DNA from: Deinococcus aetherius
GTDB taxonomy: Bacteria > Deinococcota > Deinococci > Deinococcales > Deinococcaceae
Length of the DNA: 64,000 nt
Assembly (NCBI RefSeq): GCF_025997855.1
Contig: NZ_AP026561.1
Location: 186,001 to 250,000, forward strand
Direction of reading: 5' to 3'
Part shown: positions 43,042 to 54,689 of the stretch, one piece after another
Numbering within the stretch: position 1 is the stretch's first letter
Layout: each line of letters starts with the position of its first letter
Notes under the pieces: model-generated
What the model was told of the DNA's origin: nothing
The model's input: the letters and a program-made list of their open reading frames with translations, nothing else
Databases searched by the model: none
Made by a program: the position numbers and the translations under genes

Positions 43042-45351
43042 ATGACACCCCCTCCACCCGTCTTTATGGGTCACAGCCCCAGCCGGGAAAATCCACGGTG
43101 GCAGACCCTGAAGGACCATGTGGAGGGCGTCACCCGCCGCCTGGAACATCACGTCCGCTACATCGGCGTCCCGGAATTAACGCCCCACGCGCGGCTCACC
43201 GGCTACCTGCACGACCTGGGCAAGTACCGCGAGAGATTCCAGAAGCACCGTCTGCAATGGAACCCGCGAACTGCACAGCCGGAGGCTTTTCCCGAGGAGG
43301 CGGTGCCGCACAGCGACGCGGGGGCGAAGGTGATCGAACACCTCCTGACGATGGACCGGGAGGACAGGAGCGAGCTGCCGTTTGTGATCGCCAACCACCA
43401 CGGGCGCCTGAGAGATGTCGATGCCCTGAACAAGCGACTGAACGACGCGGAAGTCGAAGAAGTGTTAAAGCTCTTGGACCTCGCCCTGGCCGAGATGCCC
43501 GAACTCGGCGACCTTCTGGACAGCAAACTCCCCGACCTGCCCCTGGAGGGCACCGAACGCGCCTTCCTGATCCGCCTGTTGCTGGGTGCCCTGGTGGACG
43601 CCGACCGGCTGGACACCGAGGAGCACGGCAGCCCCGGCAAGGCCAGGCTCCGTGACCTGCACGCCGCCGAGCAGGGCGAGATGAAGTTGCTTCTCGGGCG
43701 CTTGCAGGCCGAGCAGGACCGCAAAACGGCAGAGGACGCCCGTGACCCCAAGCCCATCAACGCCCTGCGCCGCGAGATGTACGCGTCCGCGCTTGACCAG
43801 GCCGAACTCCCCCCCGGCTTCTTCCGACTGACCATGCCCACGGGGGGCGGAAAAACCCTGACCTCGCTGGCCTTCGCGCTGCGACACGCGCACCTGAAGG
43901 GGTTACGGCGGGTGGTCTACGCCGTGCCCTTCACCACCATCATCGACCAGACGGCGAGGGTCTTCCGCGACGTGCTGGAGCAGGAAGGCGAATTCAAGGT
44001 TCTGGAGCATCACAGCAACTTGGAGGTGAAGGAGAAGCAGGAAGGCCGGGAGAACCAGACGACCGCCACAGAGCTGGCGACCGAGAACTGGGACGCGTCC
44101 GTGATCGTCACCACCACCGTCCGGTTGTTTCAGGAGACCCTGTTCGGCACCCGCACCGCGCAGCTCCGGCGGCTGCATAACCTCACGGGCAGCGTGATCG
44201 TGCTCGACGAGGCGCAGAGCCTTCCCGCCCATCTGCTGAACCCCGTGCTGGACGCCCTGAGCTTCCTGGTGAAGCACGCCCGTTGCAGCGTGGTGCTGTG
44301 TACCGCCACCCAACCCGCGCTGGACGAGCGCCTGGGCTTTCCCGCCCTGAAAAACATCCGCGACCTCGTGCCGAATGCCGCCCATTATTTCGACGCCCTG
44401 CGCCGGGTGGAGTACGAATTCCGCCTCACGGAGCCGACCCCCTGGCCTGGCCTCGCCGCCGAGCTGCTCACGCACCGGCAGGTATTGTGCATCGTCAACA
44501 CCCGCCAGCACGCGCACGACCTGTTCGGGCTGCTGGGGAAGGATGAGGGACACTTTCACCTCTCCACCAACATGTGCCCGGTTCACCGCAAGCGCGAACT
44601 GGCGAGTATCCGCGAACGGTTGAAGGCGGGCCTGCCCTGCCGGGTCGTCTCCACCCAACTGATCGAGGCCGGGATCGACGTGGACTTCCCCCGCGTCTAC
44701 CGCGCGATGGGGCCGCTGGAGGCCATCGTCCAGGCCGCCGGGCGATGCAACCGCGAGGGCGGGCTGGGCACCGGCCACGTCGTCGTCTTCCGCCCCGAGG
44801 ACCACCGGATGCCCAAAGGGGACTATCAGGTGCGCGAGAGCCTCGCGGGCACCGTGCTGAGGGAGAACGCAAATCTGCACGATCCGAACGTCTTCGCCCC
44901 CTATTTTCGGGACGTGTACGCCCGCGTGAACCTCGCCCCTCCCGTTCAGGTGATGGGCAAGGACACGTCCTTCGAGAAGGCCCACGCCGGACTCTACTTC
45001 GAGCAGGTCGCCGCCGCCTTCCAGATGATCGAGGGCGAGATGGTGCCCGTCGTCATCCGTGGTTACGACCCCGCGAGGGTGGACGCCCTGCTCGCCACCA
45101 TCCGTGACGCGCACAGCAAAGGCGAAAGCCGTGACGCTTGGCGGGCCTTACAGGGCTACACGGTCAACCTCTACGCCCATCAGGCCAAGACACTCGCCCA
45201 CCTCCTCACCCCCGTCCCGGAACTGGAGGAGCGGGCGCGGCGCCTCGACGTGGACCCACCCGACATCCGGCAGTGGCCGCTGACGGCGAGGTACGACGAC
45301 CGGCTGGGGATTGTCGCCGCCTTCAACGACGACCCGTACACCGCGTTCTGA
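43042..45351 (+). CDS. cas3: CRISPR-associated nuclease-helicase Cas3, type I-C
   Basis: 769 aa. HD nuclease domain at the N-terminus: His26 in KDHVEGV, His57-Asp58 in YLHDLGKY, and NHHGR further on. SF2 helicase: Walker A PTGGGKT (Lys271), box II Asp389-Glu-Ala-Gln392, CTATQPAL, and QAAGRCNREG near 570. It unwinds and degrades target DNA after Cascade binding. The helicase box is DEAQ rather than DEAH. GGGGAGG precedes the ATG. It is the first gene of the cas operon, 13 bases before cas5. Confidence 0.96.
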   Translation: MTPPPPVFMGHSPSRENPRWQTLKDHVEGVTRRLEHHVRYIGVPELTPHARLTGYLHDLGKYRERFQKHRLQWNPRTAQPEAFPEEAVPHSDAGAKVIEHLLTMDREDRSELPFVIANHHGRLRDVDALNKRLNDAEVEEVLKLLDLALAEMPELGDLLDSKLPDLPLEGTERAFLIRLLLGALVDADRLDTEEHGSPGKARLRDLHAAEQGEMKLLLGRLQAEQDRKTAEDARDPKPINALRREMYASALDQAELPPGFFRLTMPTGGGKTLTSLAFALRHAHLKGLRRVVYAVPFTTIIDQTARVFRDVLEQEGEFKVLEHHSNLEVKEKQEGRENQTTATELATENWDASVIVTTTVRLFQETLFGTRTAQLRRLHNLTGSVIVLDEAQSLPAHLLNPVLDALSFLVKHARCSVVLCTATQPALDERLGFPALKNIRDLVPNAAHYFDALRRVEYEFRLTEPTPWPGLAAELLTHRQVLCIVNTRQHAHDLFGLLGKDEGHFHLSTNMCPVHRKRELASIRERLKAGLPCRVVSTQLIEAGIDVDFPRVYRAMGPLEAIVQAAGRCNREGGLGTGHVVVFRPEDHRMPKGDYQVRESLAGTVLRENANLHDPNVFAPYFRDVYARVNLAPPVQVMGKDTSFEKAHAGLYFEQVAAAFQMIEGEMVPVVIRGYDPARVDALLATIRDAHSKGESRDAWRALQGYTVNLYAHQAKTLAHLLTPVPELEERARRLDVDPPDIRQWPLTARYDDRLGIVAAFNDDPYTAF

Positions 45352-45364
45352 AAGGAGAAGTCAT

Positions 45365-46063
45365 GTGCTGGAACTGAAAGTCTGGAGCGACTACGCCTGT
45401 TTCACCCGTCCCGAGAACAAGGTGGAGCGCGTCACCTACGACGTGATGACCCCCTCGGCGGCGCGGGGCGTGCTGGAGGCGGTGTTCTGGAAACCCGAGT
45501 TCGAGTGGCGGGTGCGGGAAATCGCCGTGCTAAGGCCCATCCGCCGCTTCAGCATCCTGCGGAACGAGGTGAATGACGTAGTTTCAGAGCGATCAGCGAA
45601 AGGCTGGATGACTTCTGGAGGAGGGTATTACGCGGACGACAGCAAGAACCGGGCGCAACGGCACGCGCTGGTGCTGCGCGACGTGTGTTACGTCATCCGG
45701 GCGGACATCGTGCTGAAGCCGCACGCCACGGACCCGCTTCAGAAATACACCGAGATGTTCACCCGCCGCGCCGAGAAAGGGCAGGCGTTCCACCAGCCGT
45801 ACCTGGGCAACCGCGAGTTCACCGCCTTTTTCGGCCCGCCGGACGGCTCGGAAACGCCCATTGACCTCAGCGAGGACCTGGGCCGGATGCTCTTCGACCT
45901 GCACTTTCAGGAAACCGGGAAGGGCCGCCTGAAGTACCGTGCCCACGGTGAGGGCGGCGCCCGCTGGGCCACCGGCAACGCCGCGCCGCGCTTCTTCAAC
46001 GCGAGGCTGGAACGGGGCATCCTGCACGTTCCCCATCACCTGTACGGCGAGGTGGACGCATGA
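45365..46063 (+). CDS. cas5c: Cas5c, CRISPR RNA endonuclease and Cascade subunit
   Basis: 232 aa. In type I-C, which lacks Cas6, Cas5 cuts the repeat RNA and caps the 5' handle. Seen: the N-terminal ELKVWSDYACFTRPENKVER, YDVMTPSAARGVLEAVFWKP, and FHQPYLGNREFTAFFGP, all typical of Csd5/Cas5d. The GTG start has AGGAG 7 bases upstream; an overlapping ATG one base earlier meets a stop after four codons. It overlaps cas8c by ATGA. Confidence 0.95.
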   Translation: MLELKVWSDYACFTRPENKVERVTYDVMTPSAARGVLEAVFWKPEFEWRVREIAVLRPIRRFSILRNEVNDVVSERSAKGWMTSGGGYYADDSKNRAQRHALVLRDVCYVIRADIVLKPHATDPLQKYTEMFTRRAEKGQAFHQPYLGNREFTAFFGPPDGSETPIDLSEDLGRMLFDLHFQETGKGRLKYRAHGEGGARWATGNAAPRFFNARLERGILHVPHHLYGEVDA

Positions 46064-47970
46064 GCCTCCTGCACCAACTCCGCGAGTACGAGCTGCGGAT
46101 GCGCCGGGAGGGCAAGAAGCCCGTCTCGGAAGGGGAGCAGCCGGGCGGCGACGAGATGCCCTTCATGTACGCCCTGCAACCCGTCCGCTGGGAGGTCAGG
46201 CTCAGGGGTGACGGCACGGTGCTGGACGTGCAACCCCTCAGCAGTGGCAAGACGAAGGGGAAGGATTTGGGGAGGCCCACACCGGCGCCGAACGTTGTAC
46301 GTGCCTCTGGTGTTAAGTCAAAGCTCCTCATGGACAATGCCGAATACGCTCTTGGCATCGTTCGTAAGGAAGGCGATCCCAAGGTTAAGCAGCGTCACGA
46401 CGCCTTCAGGGCACTCGTCCAAGCATGTGCCGAGGCTACAGGGGAACCCAGCGTGCAGGCGGTGGCGGGGTTCCTCGCCGGACACGACCCGGCCAGCTTC
46501 AGGGAAAAATATCTGGCCGTTTTTCCCGACTTTGCCCCCGATACCAACGTGACGTTCAGTGTGGATGGGGTGGAGCCGCTGACGCTTCCCGCCGTGCAGC
46601 GGTTCTGGGCGGGCCAGTTCGGGCAGGGGGACGCCGAGGCCGACGGCACAACCCTGACCGCCGAATGCCTGATTACAGGTGAGATCGGCCCGGTCATGGA
46701 ACGCGAGCCCGTGAAGATCAAGGGCATCCTGAGCGGACAGGTGGCGGGGATGAACTTCATCAGCGCCAACGCTCAAGCCTTCGAGTCCTACGGCTTGCAA
46801 GCCTCCCAGATCGCCCCGGTCAAGTTCGAGGCGGCGGAGCAGTACGCCAACGGCCTCAACCGCCTGCTGGCCGACCCGAATACCAGCCTGAAGGTGGGCG
46901 GCGTGACCTACGCCTTCTGGACGGGCGAGGGGGCCGTGCCGCTCGTGGCGAGGGCGTTGCAGGAACCTCCCGCAGAGCTGAAGAGCAGGTTCGCCATTCA
47001 AAAGAGACGCGAGAAGAAAGCCCGTCCCGAGGAGGTCCGGCAGACCCTCTGGGGCATCTTCCAGGGCGAGCAACCCACGCTGAAGCCAGGTGCCGCGTTC
47101 TACGCGGTCGGTCTGACACCTAGCGGGAGCCGGATCGCCGTCCGCACCCACCTGACGAGCACCGTTCAGGCGGCGGTGGACAACCTAAGCGACTACTTCG
47201 CCGCGCAGGCCCTGGTCGGCGTCCGCGAGGAAGACGCGGGCAAGACTTATAGCGTTTTGGACTTGGTCCGCGCGATGTACCGCGATGTCAACAAAGCCCA
47301 CACGGCGCCGGACGTGGACGCGCTCGTGCAGTTCGCGCTCTCGGGGCGACCCCTGCCCGAGGCGTTCCTGGCGCGGCTCGCCGCCCGCAACCGCGCCGAC
47401 GAGTACCGGGTGACCCGGCCCCGCGCCGCGCTGACCAAGATGGTGCTTCTCTCCCGCGACTGGAAGGAGTTGGACATGGAAAAAGACTCACTGGACGCCC
47501 TCGACCCCGGGCAGCGCGAACCGGCCTATCACTTAGGTCGCCTGCTCGCCGTGCTGGACGACATTCAGGGCAGCGTGATGAAGGCGAACACGACGCTCGT
47601 GGACCGCTTCTACGGCTCGATGAGCACGACGCCCTACGCGGTGGTGGGTCGTCTGATCCACGGGTCGCAGGCGCATCTGCAAAAGCTCCGCAAGGAGAAC
47701 GAACCCGCCTACCGCGCCAAGCAACGCGAGCTGGAGGACGTGATGAGCCGCCTGAGGGACATTCCCGCCAAGCCTCTCACCACTGCCCAGCAGGCCCTCT
47801 TCGCGCTGGGCTACTACCACCAGCGGGCCGAGATCAGCGCCGGGATTCGGGAGCGCACCGAGGCCAAGAGGGAGCGGGAGGCGCAGGCCAAAGCCGCCCA
47901 GAACCTCCCGACCGGTCTTTTCAACACCCAGGAACAGGTTGACCCCCAGGAACAAGGAGCCGCCCAATGA
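46060..47970 (+). CDS. cas8c: Cas8c, large subunit of type I-C Cascade
   Basis: 636 aa Csd1 protein. It recognises the PAM and stabilises the target loop. Family features: MSLLHQLREYELRM, YALQPVRWEVRL, the TFSVDGVEPLTLPAVQRFW block, CLITGEIGPVMEREPVKIKG and SFESYG-like AFESYGLQASQIAPV. The C-terminal ~160 residues are helical and also encode Cas11c from an internal start. It overlaps the next gene by ATGA. Confidence 0.93.
   Translation: MSLLHQLREYELRMRREGKKPVSEGEQPGGDEMPFMYALQPVRWEVRLRGDGTVLDVQPLSSGKTKGKDLGRPTPAPNVVRASGVKSKLLMDNAEYALGIVRKEGDPKVKQRHDAFRALVQACAEATGEPSVQAVAGFLAGHDPASFREKYLAVFPDFAPDTNVTFSVDGVEPLTLPAVQRFWAGQFGQGDAEADGTTLTAECLITGEIGPVMEREPVKIKGILSGQVAGMNFISANAQAFESYGLQASQIAPVKFEAAEQYANGLNRLLADPNTSLKVGGVTYAFWTGEGAVPLVARALQEPPAELKSRFAIQKRREKKARPEEVRQTLWGIFQGEQPTLKPGAAFYAVGLTPSGSRIAVRTHLTSTVQAAVDNLSDYFAAQALVGVREEDAGKTYSVLDLVRAMYRDVNKAHTAPDVDALVQFALSGRPLPEAFLARLAARNRADEYRVTRPRAALTKMVLLSRDWKELDMEKDSLDALDPGQREPAYHLGRLLAVLDDIQGSVMKANTTLVDRFYGSMSTTPYAVVGRLIHGSQAHLQKLRKENEPAYRAKQRELEDVMSRLRDIPAKPLTTAQQALFALGYYHQRAEISAGIRERTEAKREREAQAKAAQNLPTGLFNTQEQVDPQEQGAAQ
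47476..47970 (+). CDS. cas11c: Cas11c small subunit from an internal start in cas8c
   Basis: 164 aa in the same frame as cas8c. The internal ATG at 47476 has AAGGAG (47464-47469) with a 6-base gap, a very good ribosome site inside a coding region. The product begins MEKDSLDALDPG and contains YHLGRLLAVLDDIQGS and VDRFYGSMSTTPYAV, matching the layout of the hidden Cas11 described for type I-C Cascade of Desulfovibrio vulgaris. It forms the inner belly of Cascade. The call rests on the site and on that known precedent. Confidence 0.75.
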   Translation: MEKDSLDALDPGQREPAYHLGRLLAVLDDIQGSVMKANTTLVDRFYGSMSTTPYAVVGRLIHGSQAHLQKLRKENEPAYRAKQRELEDVMSRLRDIPAKPLTTAQQALFALGYYHQRAEISAGIRERTEAKREREAQAKAAQNLPTGLFNTQEQVDPQEQGAAQ

Positions 47971-48887
47971 CCACCGCGACCGCTGAACAGTCCTCCGCTA
48001 CCGCGCCTCACCTGAACGCCACCAACCGCCACGATTTCGTCCTGATGTTCGATGTGACGAACGGCAACCCCAACGGCGACCCGGACGCCGGGAACCTCCC
48101 CCGCGTGGACCCCGAGACGGGCCTGGGCATCGTGACGGACGTGTCCCTCAAGCGCAAGGTCCGGAACTACGTGGATGCCCTGCGGGGCGGCGAGGACCGC
48201 TACAAGATTTACGTCCAGCAGGGCGCCATCCTCAACAACCAGCACGGCCGGGCGTATGCGGCGCTGGGCAAGGACCCGAAAAAGGCCACCCAGGGTGACA
48301 TTCAGGCCGCGAAGAGGTGGATGTGCGAGAACTTCTTCGACATCCGGACCTTCGGCGCCGTGATGAGCACCGAGGTGAACGCGGGCCAGGTGCGCGGTCC
48401 CGTGCAACTGACCTTTGCGCGCAGCGTGGACCCGATCCTGGGACTGGACGCCGCCATTACCCGCGTGGCCCTCACCAAACCCGATCCCAAGCAGGCGGCG
48501 GAGGACGAGACGGCCCGCAGCGGCACGATGGGCCGCAAGGCCTACATCCCCTACGGTCTGTACGTGGCGCACGGCTTCTACGTGCCCGCCTTCGCGCGGG
48601 ACACCGGCTTCGGCGACGAGGACCTGGCCGTGCTGTGGCAGGCCCTGGTGAACATGTGGGACCTCGACCGCAGCGCCTCACGCGGCCTGACCGCCTGCCG
48701 GGGGCTGTACGTGTTCAGCCACTCGTCGCCGCTGGGGAACGCTCCGGCCCATAAACTCCTCGACCTCGTGAAGCCGAAACGGAAGGACGAGGTGACCGTA
48801 GCCCGCAGCTTCGACGACTATCAGCCGGTCGAGGTGGACACGTCCAGGCTGCCGCAGGGAGTCACGCTGACCCGGCTGGACGAATAA
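47967..48887 (+). CDS. cas7c: Cas7c, Cascade backbone subunit
   Basis: 306 aa Csd2/Cas7 protein that polymerises along the CRISPR RNA. Family blocks: [20 protein letters not shown] near the start, [39 protein letters not shown] and [19 protein letters not shown]. Length is as expected. It is the last gene before a terminator-like hairpin and cas4. Confidence 0.96.
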   Translation: MTTATAEQSSATAPHLNATNRHDFVLMFDVTNGNPNGDPDAGNLPRVDPETGLGIVTDVSLKRKVRNYVDALRGGEDRYKIYVQQGAILNNQHGRAYAALGKDPKKATQGDIQAAKRWMCENFFDIRTFGAVMSTEVNAGQVRGPVQLTFARSVDPILGLDAAITRVALTKPDPKQAAEDETARSGTMGRKAYIPYGLYVAHGFYVPAFARDTGFGDEDLAVLWQALVNMWDLDRSASRGLTACRGLYVFSHSSPLGNAPAHKLLDLVKPKRKDEVTVARSFDDYQPVEVDTSRLPQGVTLTRLDE

Positions 48888-48898
48888 ACCTCACCCAC

Positions 48899-48931
48899 AG
48901 GCCGAGTCCCCCGCTCGGCCTCTTTCCTTTT
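48899..48931 (+). terminator. Terminator-like hairpin between cas7c and cas4
   Basis: 8-base stem AGGCCGAG / CTCGGCCT with a 7-base loop, followed by CTTTCCTTTT. It lies in the only sizeable gap (55 bases) of the cas operon and would reduce or stop read-through from the interference genes into the adaptation genes. Confidence 0.65.
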
Positions 48932-48942
48932 CGGGAGGTGTT

Positions 48943-49548
48943 ATGGACAACCCAATTCCCCTCTCCGCCCTCCAGCATTTCGTGTTCTGCCCGCGCCAGT
49001 ACGCGCTGATTCACGTTGAACAGACCTGGACCGAGAACGCGCAGACGGCACGCGGGCGGGGCCAGCACGAGCGGGCGCACGGCGGCGGCACCGAGGAGCG
49101 GGGTGGGGTGCGGACCCTGCGCGCCCTGCCTCTGGTGTCGCGCCGTCACGGCCTCGCGGGGGTGGCGGACGTGGTGGAACTCCTGCCGGACGGTTCGCCC
49201 CGCCCGGTCGAGTACAAGTCGGGCCGCGCCAGGCCCCGCCTCGCGGACGAGGTGCAGCTCTGCGCGCAGGCCCTCTGCCTGGAGGAGATGTTCGGCGTCA
49301 GCATCCCGGAAGGCTTCATCTACCACGTCGCCAGCCGGGGGCGCCGGAACGTGGCCTTCACTCCCGAACTGCGCGGCGCGGTGCTGGAGGCGCGGGACGG
49401 CGTGAGGGCCCTGCTGGGGAGCGGCGAGTTGCCCCCACCCGCCGCCGACGAGCGGTGCCGGTTGTGCAGTCTCTTCGATGCCTGCGAGCCCTTCGCGCCG
49501 CGCGACTTCCCGCCCGGCTACGACCCCTTCGACACGAGGCTGCTATGA
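48943..49548 (+). CDS. cas4: Cas4 exonuclease
   Basis: 201 aa. RecB-like nuclease with an iron-sulfur cluster: Cys16 in [10 protein letters not shown] and the C-terminal cluster [10 protein letters not shown]. The nuclease motif is VEYKSGRA with GVADVVELL before it. Cas4 trims prespacers so that the PAM is respected. GGGAGG lies before the ATG. Its stop overlaps the cas1 ATG. Confidence 0.96.
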   Translation: MDNPIPLSALQHFVFCPRQYALIHVEQTWTENAQTARGRGQHERAHGGGTEERGGVRTLRALPLVSRRHGLAGVADVVELLPDGSPRPVEYKSGRARPRLADEVQLCAQALCLEEMFGVSIPEGFIYHVASRGRRNVAFTPELRGAVLEARDGVRALLGSGELPPPAADERCRLCSLFDACEPFAPRDFPPGYDPFDTRLL

Positions 49549-50573
49549 GGACCCTGCTCAATACCCTGTACGTGCAGACCCAGAAGAGCTACCTGCACCT
49601 GGACAACGACAACGTGCGCGTGGAGGTGGAGGGCGAACGCCGGGGGATGCTGCCCCTGCACCACCTCGATGGGATCGTGGTGTTCGGGAACGTGCTCCTC
49701 AGCCCCTTTCTCATCCAGAAGCTGGGCCGCGCCCACAAGCCCGTCACCTGGCTGACCGAGTGGGGCCAGTTCACCGCCCGCAGCGAAACGCCGGTCAGCG
49801 GGAACGTGCTGCTGCGCGTCGCTCAGCACGCCTGCACCTGCGACCCGGCCCGCACCCTCGCCGTCGCCCGGTACATCGCGGCGGGCAAACTCCAGAACCA
49901 GAAGACGACCCTGCTGCGTTCGGCCCGTGAGGCCGCCGAGGAGGACGCCCCCGCGCTGCGGCAGGCGGCACGGGACATCAACGCGCAGATCGCCGTCCTG
50001 CCCCTCGCCGAGACGGTGGACGAGGTGCGCGGTATCGAGGGCACCGCCGCCCGCAGCTACTTCGAGGTGTTCAGCCTGATGCTGCGCGTGAACCGTGACT
50101 TCTTCTGGCTGGGCGAACGCACCCGCAGGCCTGCCCGCGATCCCATCAACGCCGTGTTGAACTACGTGTACACCCTCCTGGCAGGCGAGTGCGCCAGCGC
50201 CTGCCAGACGGTCGGCCTCGACCCCCAGATCGGCTTTCTCCATGCCCTGCGCCCCGGTCGCCAGAGCCTCGCCCTCGACCTGATGGAGGAACTGCGGCCT
50301 GTCGTCGCCGACCGGGCGGTCGTCACCCTGATCAACCGCCAGCAGCTCACCCCGCGCGACTTCACCCTGCACGAGGGCCGCACCGTCACCCTCACCGAGG
50401 ACGGGCGGCGCACGATCATCAAGCACTTTCAGGAGCGCAAGGCGGAGGAGGTCCATCACCCCCTCACCGGGCGCAAGACACCCCTCGGCCTGATTCCGCA
50501 CGTCCAGGCGCGGCTCCTTGCCCAGCACCTGCGCGGCGACCGACCCCACTATCCGCCGTACCTCCACCGATGA
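49545..50573 (+). CDS. cas1: Cas1 integrase, type I-C
   Basis: 342 aa. Integrates new spacers with Cas2. The catalytic Glu165 is in [11 protein letters not shown]; the later His lies in [24 protein letters not shown] with the last acidic residue following. The N-terminal beta domain reads [20 protein letters not shown]. Coupled to cas4 and cas2 by 4-base overlaps. Confidence 0.97.
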   Translation: MRTLLNTLYVQTQKSYLHLDNDNVRVEVEGERRGMLPLHHLDGIVVFGNVLLSPFLIQKLGRAHKPVTWLTEWGQFTARSETPVSGNVLLRVAQHACTCDPARTLAVARYIAAGKLQNQKTTLLRSAREAAEEDAPALRQAARDINAQIAVLPLAETVDEVRGIEGTAARSYFEVFSLMLRVNRDFFWLGERTRRPARDPINAVLNYVYTLLAGECASACQTVGLDPQIGFLHALRPGRQSLALDLMEELRPVVADRAVVTLINRQQLTPRDFTLHEGRTVTLTEDGRRTIIKHFQERKAEEVHHPLTGRKTPLGLIPHVQARLLAQHLRGDRPHYPPYLHR

Positions 50574-50863
50574 TCGACCTGCTGATCACCTACGACGTGT
50601 CCACCGAGACGCCCGCCGGACGCAAACGCCTGCGCCGGGTCGCCAAGGTCTGCGTCGCCTACGGCCAGCGGGTGCAGGGCAGCGTCTTCGAGGTCAGCGT
50701 CAGCGAGGTGCAACTCGTCGCCCTGCGCGAGAAACTGCTTCAGGAGATGGACCCGACTGAGGACAGCGTCCGCATCTACCGCCTGCGCCAACCGCGCGAG
50801 AAGTTCGTGGAGGCATTCGGCCGGGACGGGTACCGGGATATGAGTGCGCCGCTGATCCTGTGA
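50570..50863 (+). CDS. cas2: Cas2, spacer-acquisition partner of Cas1
   Basis: 97 aa ferredoxin-like protein, with [10 protein letters not shown] (Asp9) and [15 protein letters not shown]. Normal length for type I-C Cas2. The ATG overlaps the cas1 stop (ATGA). The array leader starts immediately after its stop codon. Confidence 0.96.
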   Translation: MIDLLITYDVSTETPAGRKRLRRVAKVCVAYGQRVQGSVFEVSVSEVQLVALREKLLQEMDPTEDSVRIYRLRQPREKFVEAFGRDGYRDMSAPLIL

Positions 50864-51045
50864 GGCTGGCGCGAACCTCGCGTGACGGGAAAAAGGCGGG
50901 AGGTCGGCGCGGCGGGAAAGGGCCGAATGGGACGCAATCCTCTTTGAAAGGGAGAGTTTAGGAAGTGTGCCGCCAAACGTCGCGAGGTTGGTTCGCGTCG
51001 AGGGCAGGGTGGGAGACGCGTGCAAGGGCCCTCGGCTTGTGAACC
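50864..51045 (+). promoter_or_regulatory. Leader of CRISPR array 1
   Basis: 182 bases from cas2 to the first repeat. The part from GCGCGAACC (50869) to GGGAAAGGGCC aligns with the leader of array 2 at almost the same distance from the repeat (177 against 179 bases). AACCTCGCG (50874-50882) is complemented by CGCGAGGTT (50981-50989). Promoter boxes are not clear. Confidence 0.7.
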
Positions 51046-53009
<1,964 letters not shown>

Positions 53010-53088
53010 CCGAGAGCGCACGAACTGGAGCACGGGCGCGTCACCACTTCCAACCGTCCCACCAGCCCGGACCCCACTCCAACAAGCG

Positions 53089-53119
53089 TTGCCGTCGCCC
53101 CCAGAGGTGGGGCTATCCT
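53089..53119 (+). promoter_or_regulatory. Possible promoter of the lyase-sugar transporter operon
   Basis: TTGCCG (53089-53094) and TATCCT (53114-53119) with a 19-base spacer, about 100 bases before the lyase ATG. The spacer is longer than ideal. Confidence 0.3.
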
Positions 53120-53216
53120 GCCCGAGCCGTTCGGAACAACTTTCAGATGGGAGCGAAGATGGACCAGCCGCAAACCCTCAGGAGCCGTAACCTCACCCAA
53201 CCCCTTCAGGCCGTCC

Positions 53217-54656
53217 ATGTGGCATGACACCTACCTGAGCACGGTGCTTGGTCCCGATTACGCCCACGCCCGCGCTCACCTGCTCCCCCACCTGTTCGAC
53301 GCCCTGACGGCCCACGCGCTGATGCTGGACGCTCAGGGCGTTTCGCAGGCGGACCGTGCGGTGGCCGGGTTGCGGGTGCTGCGCCGGGACCCCTTTCCAC
53401 CCCACGATCCGTGTGTCGAGGACGTGTTCTTCGCGCTGGACCAGAGGCTGGCCGAGTGGGACGCCGGGGCGGCGGGTGCTCTGCGAACGGCCCTCTCCCG
53501 CAACGACCTCGACATGACGCTCTACCGGCTGAGCGCGCGGGAGCATCTGCTGGATGCCCTGCGGCGCCTCCTCACCCTGCGCGGCACCCTCCTCGACCTC
53601 GCCGGGCGGGAAGTCGAGACCGTGATCGTCGCCTACACCCACCACCAGCCCGCGCAGCCGACCACGCTCGCGCACTACCTCGCCGCCGTGGAGAACGTGC
53701 TGTCACGGGACACGGAGCGGTTCCTGGGGGCGCTGACGCGGGTGAACCTCAGCCCGATGGGGGCGGTGGCGTTGGCCGGAACAAGTTTCCCCACCGACCG
53801 CGCCCTCACCGCCCGGCTGCTCGCCTTCGACCGCCCGGTCGAGAACACCTACGACGCGGTGAGCACGAGCGACTGGCAGGTGGAGTTGGCAGGAGTCGTC
53901 ACGGCGGCGGCCACCACCCTCTCCCGCACCCTGTACGACCTGCTGCTCTGGGCGTCCCGGGGGTTGATCTCGCTTCAGCATGGATTGACCCAGGGCAGCA
54001 GCATCATGCCGCAGAAGCGCAACCCGGTCGCCCTCGAACATGCCCGCGCGAAGCTCGGCAAGGCGGTCGGCTCGGCCCAGAGCGTCGTCCTCTGCGCGCA
54101 CAACATCCCTTTCGGGGACGTGAACGACCCGGGGACGGACGTGCAACCGCCGCTGCACGCCATGTGGCAGGAGTTCGGGGAGGCGGTGGACCTTCTGAGC
54201 GCGGCGCTGGCTGATCCACGCATCGCCCGGGCCGCCTGGCGACGCGAGGCCGAGGAGGGGGACGCGATGGTCACCGAACTCGCCGACACCCTCGCCCGGC
54301 AGGGGGGGCGCGGGTTCCGGGAGGCGCACGCCACTGTCAAGGCTCTGCTGGCGCGGCTGGAGGCGTCGGAACGGGGCGTCACCTCGACCACCGTGGAGGA
54401 CCTGCACGCCCTCGGCGTCAGCCTGTCCGAAGAAGAGCTGCGGAGCGCGCTCGACCCGGCGGCCTTCGTCGCTCGGCGTACCACGCTGGGAGGGCCCGCG
54501 CCGTCCGTGATGCGCCCTGCCATCGCCGCCGCACGCACTCGTCTGGAGGGGGACTGGCAGCGGCAGGAGACTTACCTGCGCCGTTTCGCCGAGGCACGCG
54601 CCCACCTGGAAGGCGACCGGAACCACGTCTCCCTCACCCACGCTTCCGGCGAGTAG
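53217..54656 (+). CDS. Fumarase/argininosuccinate-lyase superfamily protein
   Basis: 479 aa. The superfamily signature GSSIMPQKRNP (~261-271) carries the catalytic Ser loop. VAYTHHQPAQPTTLAHY (~140) holds the catalytic His region in the argininosuccinate-lyase style, and SRNDLDMTLYRLSAREHLL resembles the SRND block of ArgH. It therefore eliminates fumarate or a similar acid from its substrate. It is not a typical ArgH throughout, and argG is not nearby, so another substrate is possible. The next gene starts 33 bases on, suggesting one operon with a sugar importer. Confidence 0.8.
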   Translation: MWHDTYLSTVLGPDYAHARAHLLPHLFDALTAHALMLDAQGVSQADRAVAGLRVLRRDPFPPHDPCVEDVFFALDQRLAEWDAGAAGALRTALSRNDLDMTLYRLSAREHLLDALRRLLTLRGTLLDLAGREVETVIVAYTHHQPAQPTTLAHYLAAVENVLSRDTERFLGALTRVNLSPMGAVALAGTSFPTDRALTARLLAFDRPVENTYDAVSTSDWQVELAGVVTAAATTLSRTLYDLLLWASRGLISLQHGLTQGSSIMPQKRNPVALEHARAKLGKAVGSAQSVVLCAHNIPFGDVNDPGTDVQPPLHAMWQEFGEAVDLLSAALADPRIARAAWRREAEEGDAMVTELADTLARQGGRGFREAHATVKALLARLEASERGVTSTTVEDLHALGVSLSEEELRSALDPAAFVARRTTLGGPAPSVMRPAIAAARTRLEGDWQRQETYLRRFAEARAHLEGDRNHVSLTHASGE

Positions 54657-54689
54657 GCTGAAGCTCCCTCAGCACCCAAGGAGAAGACG

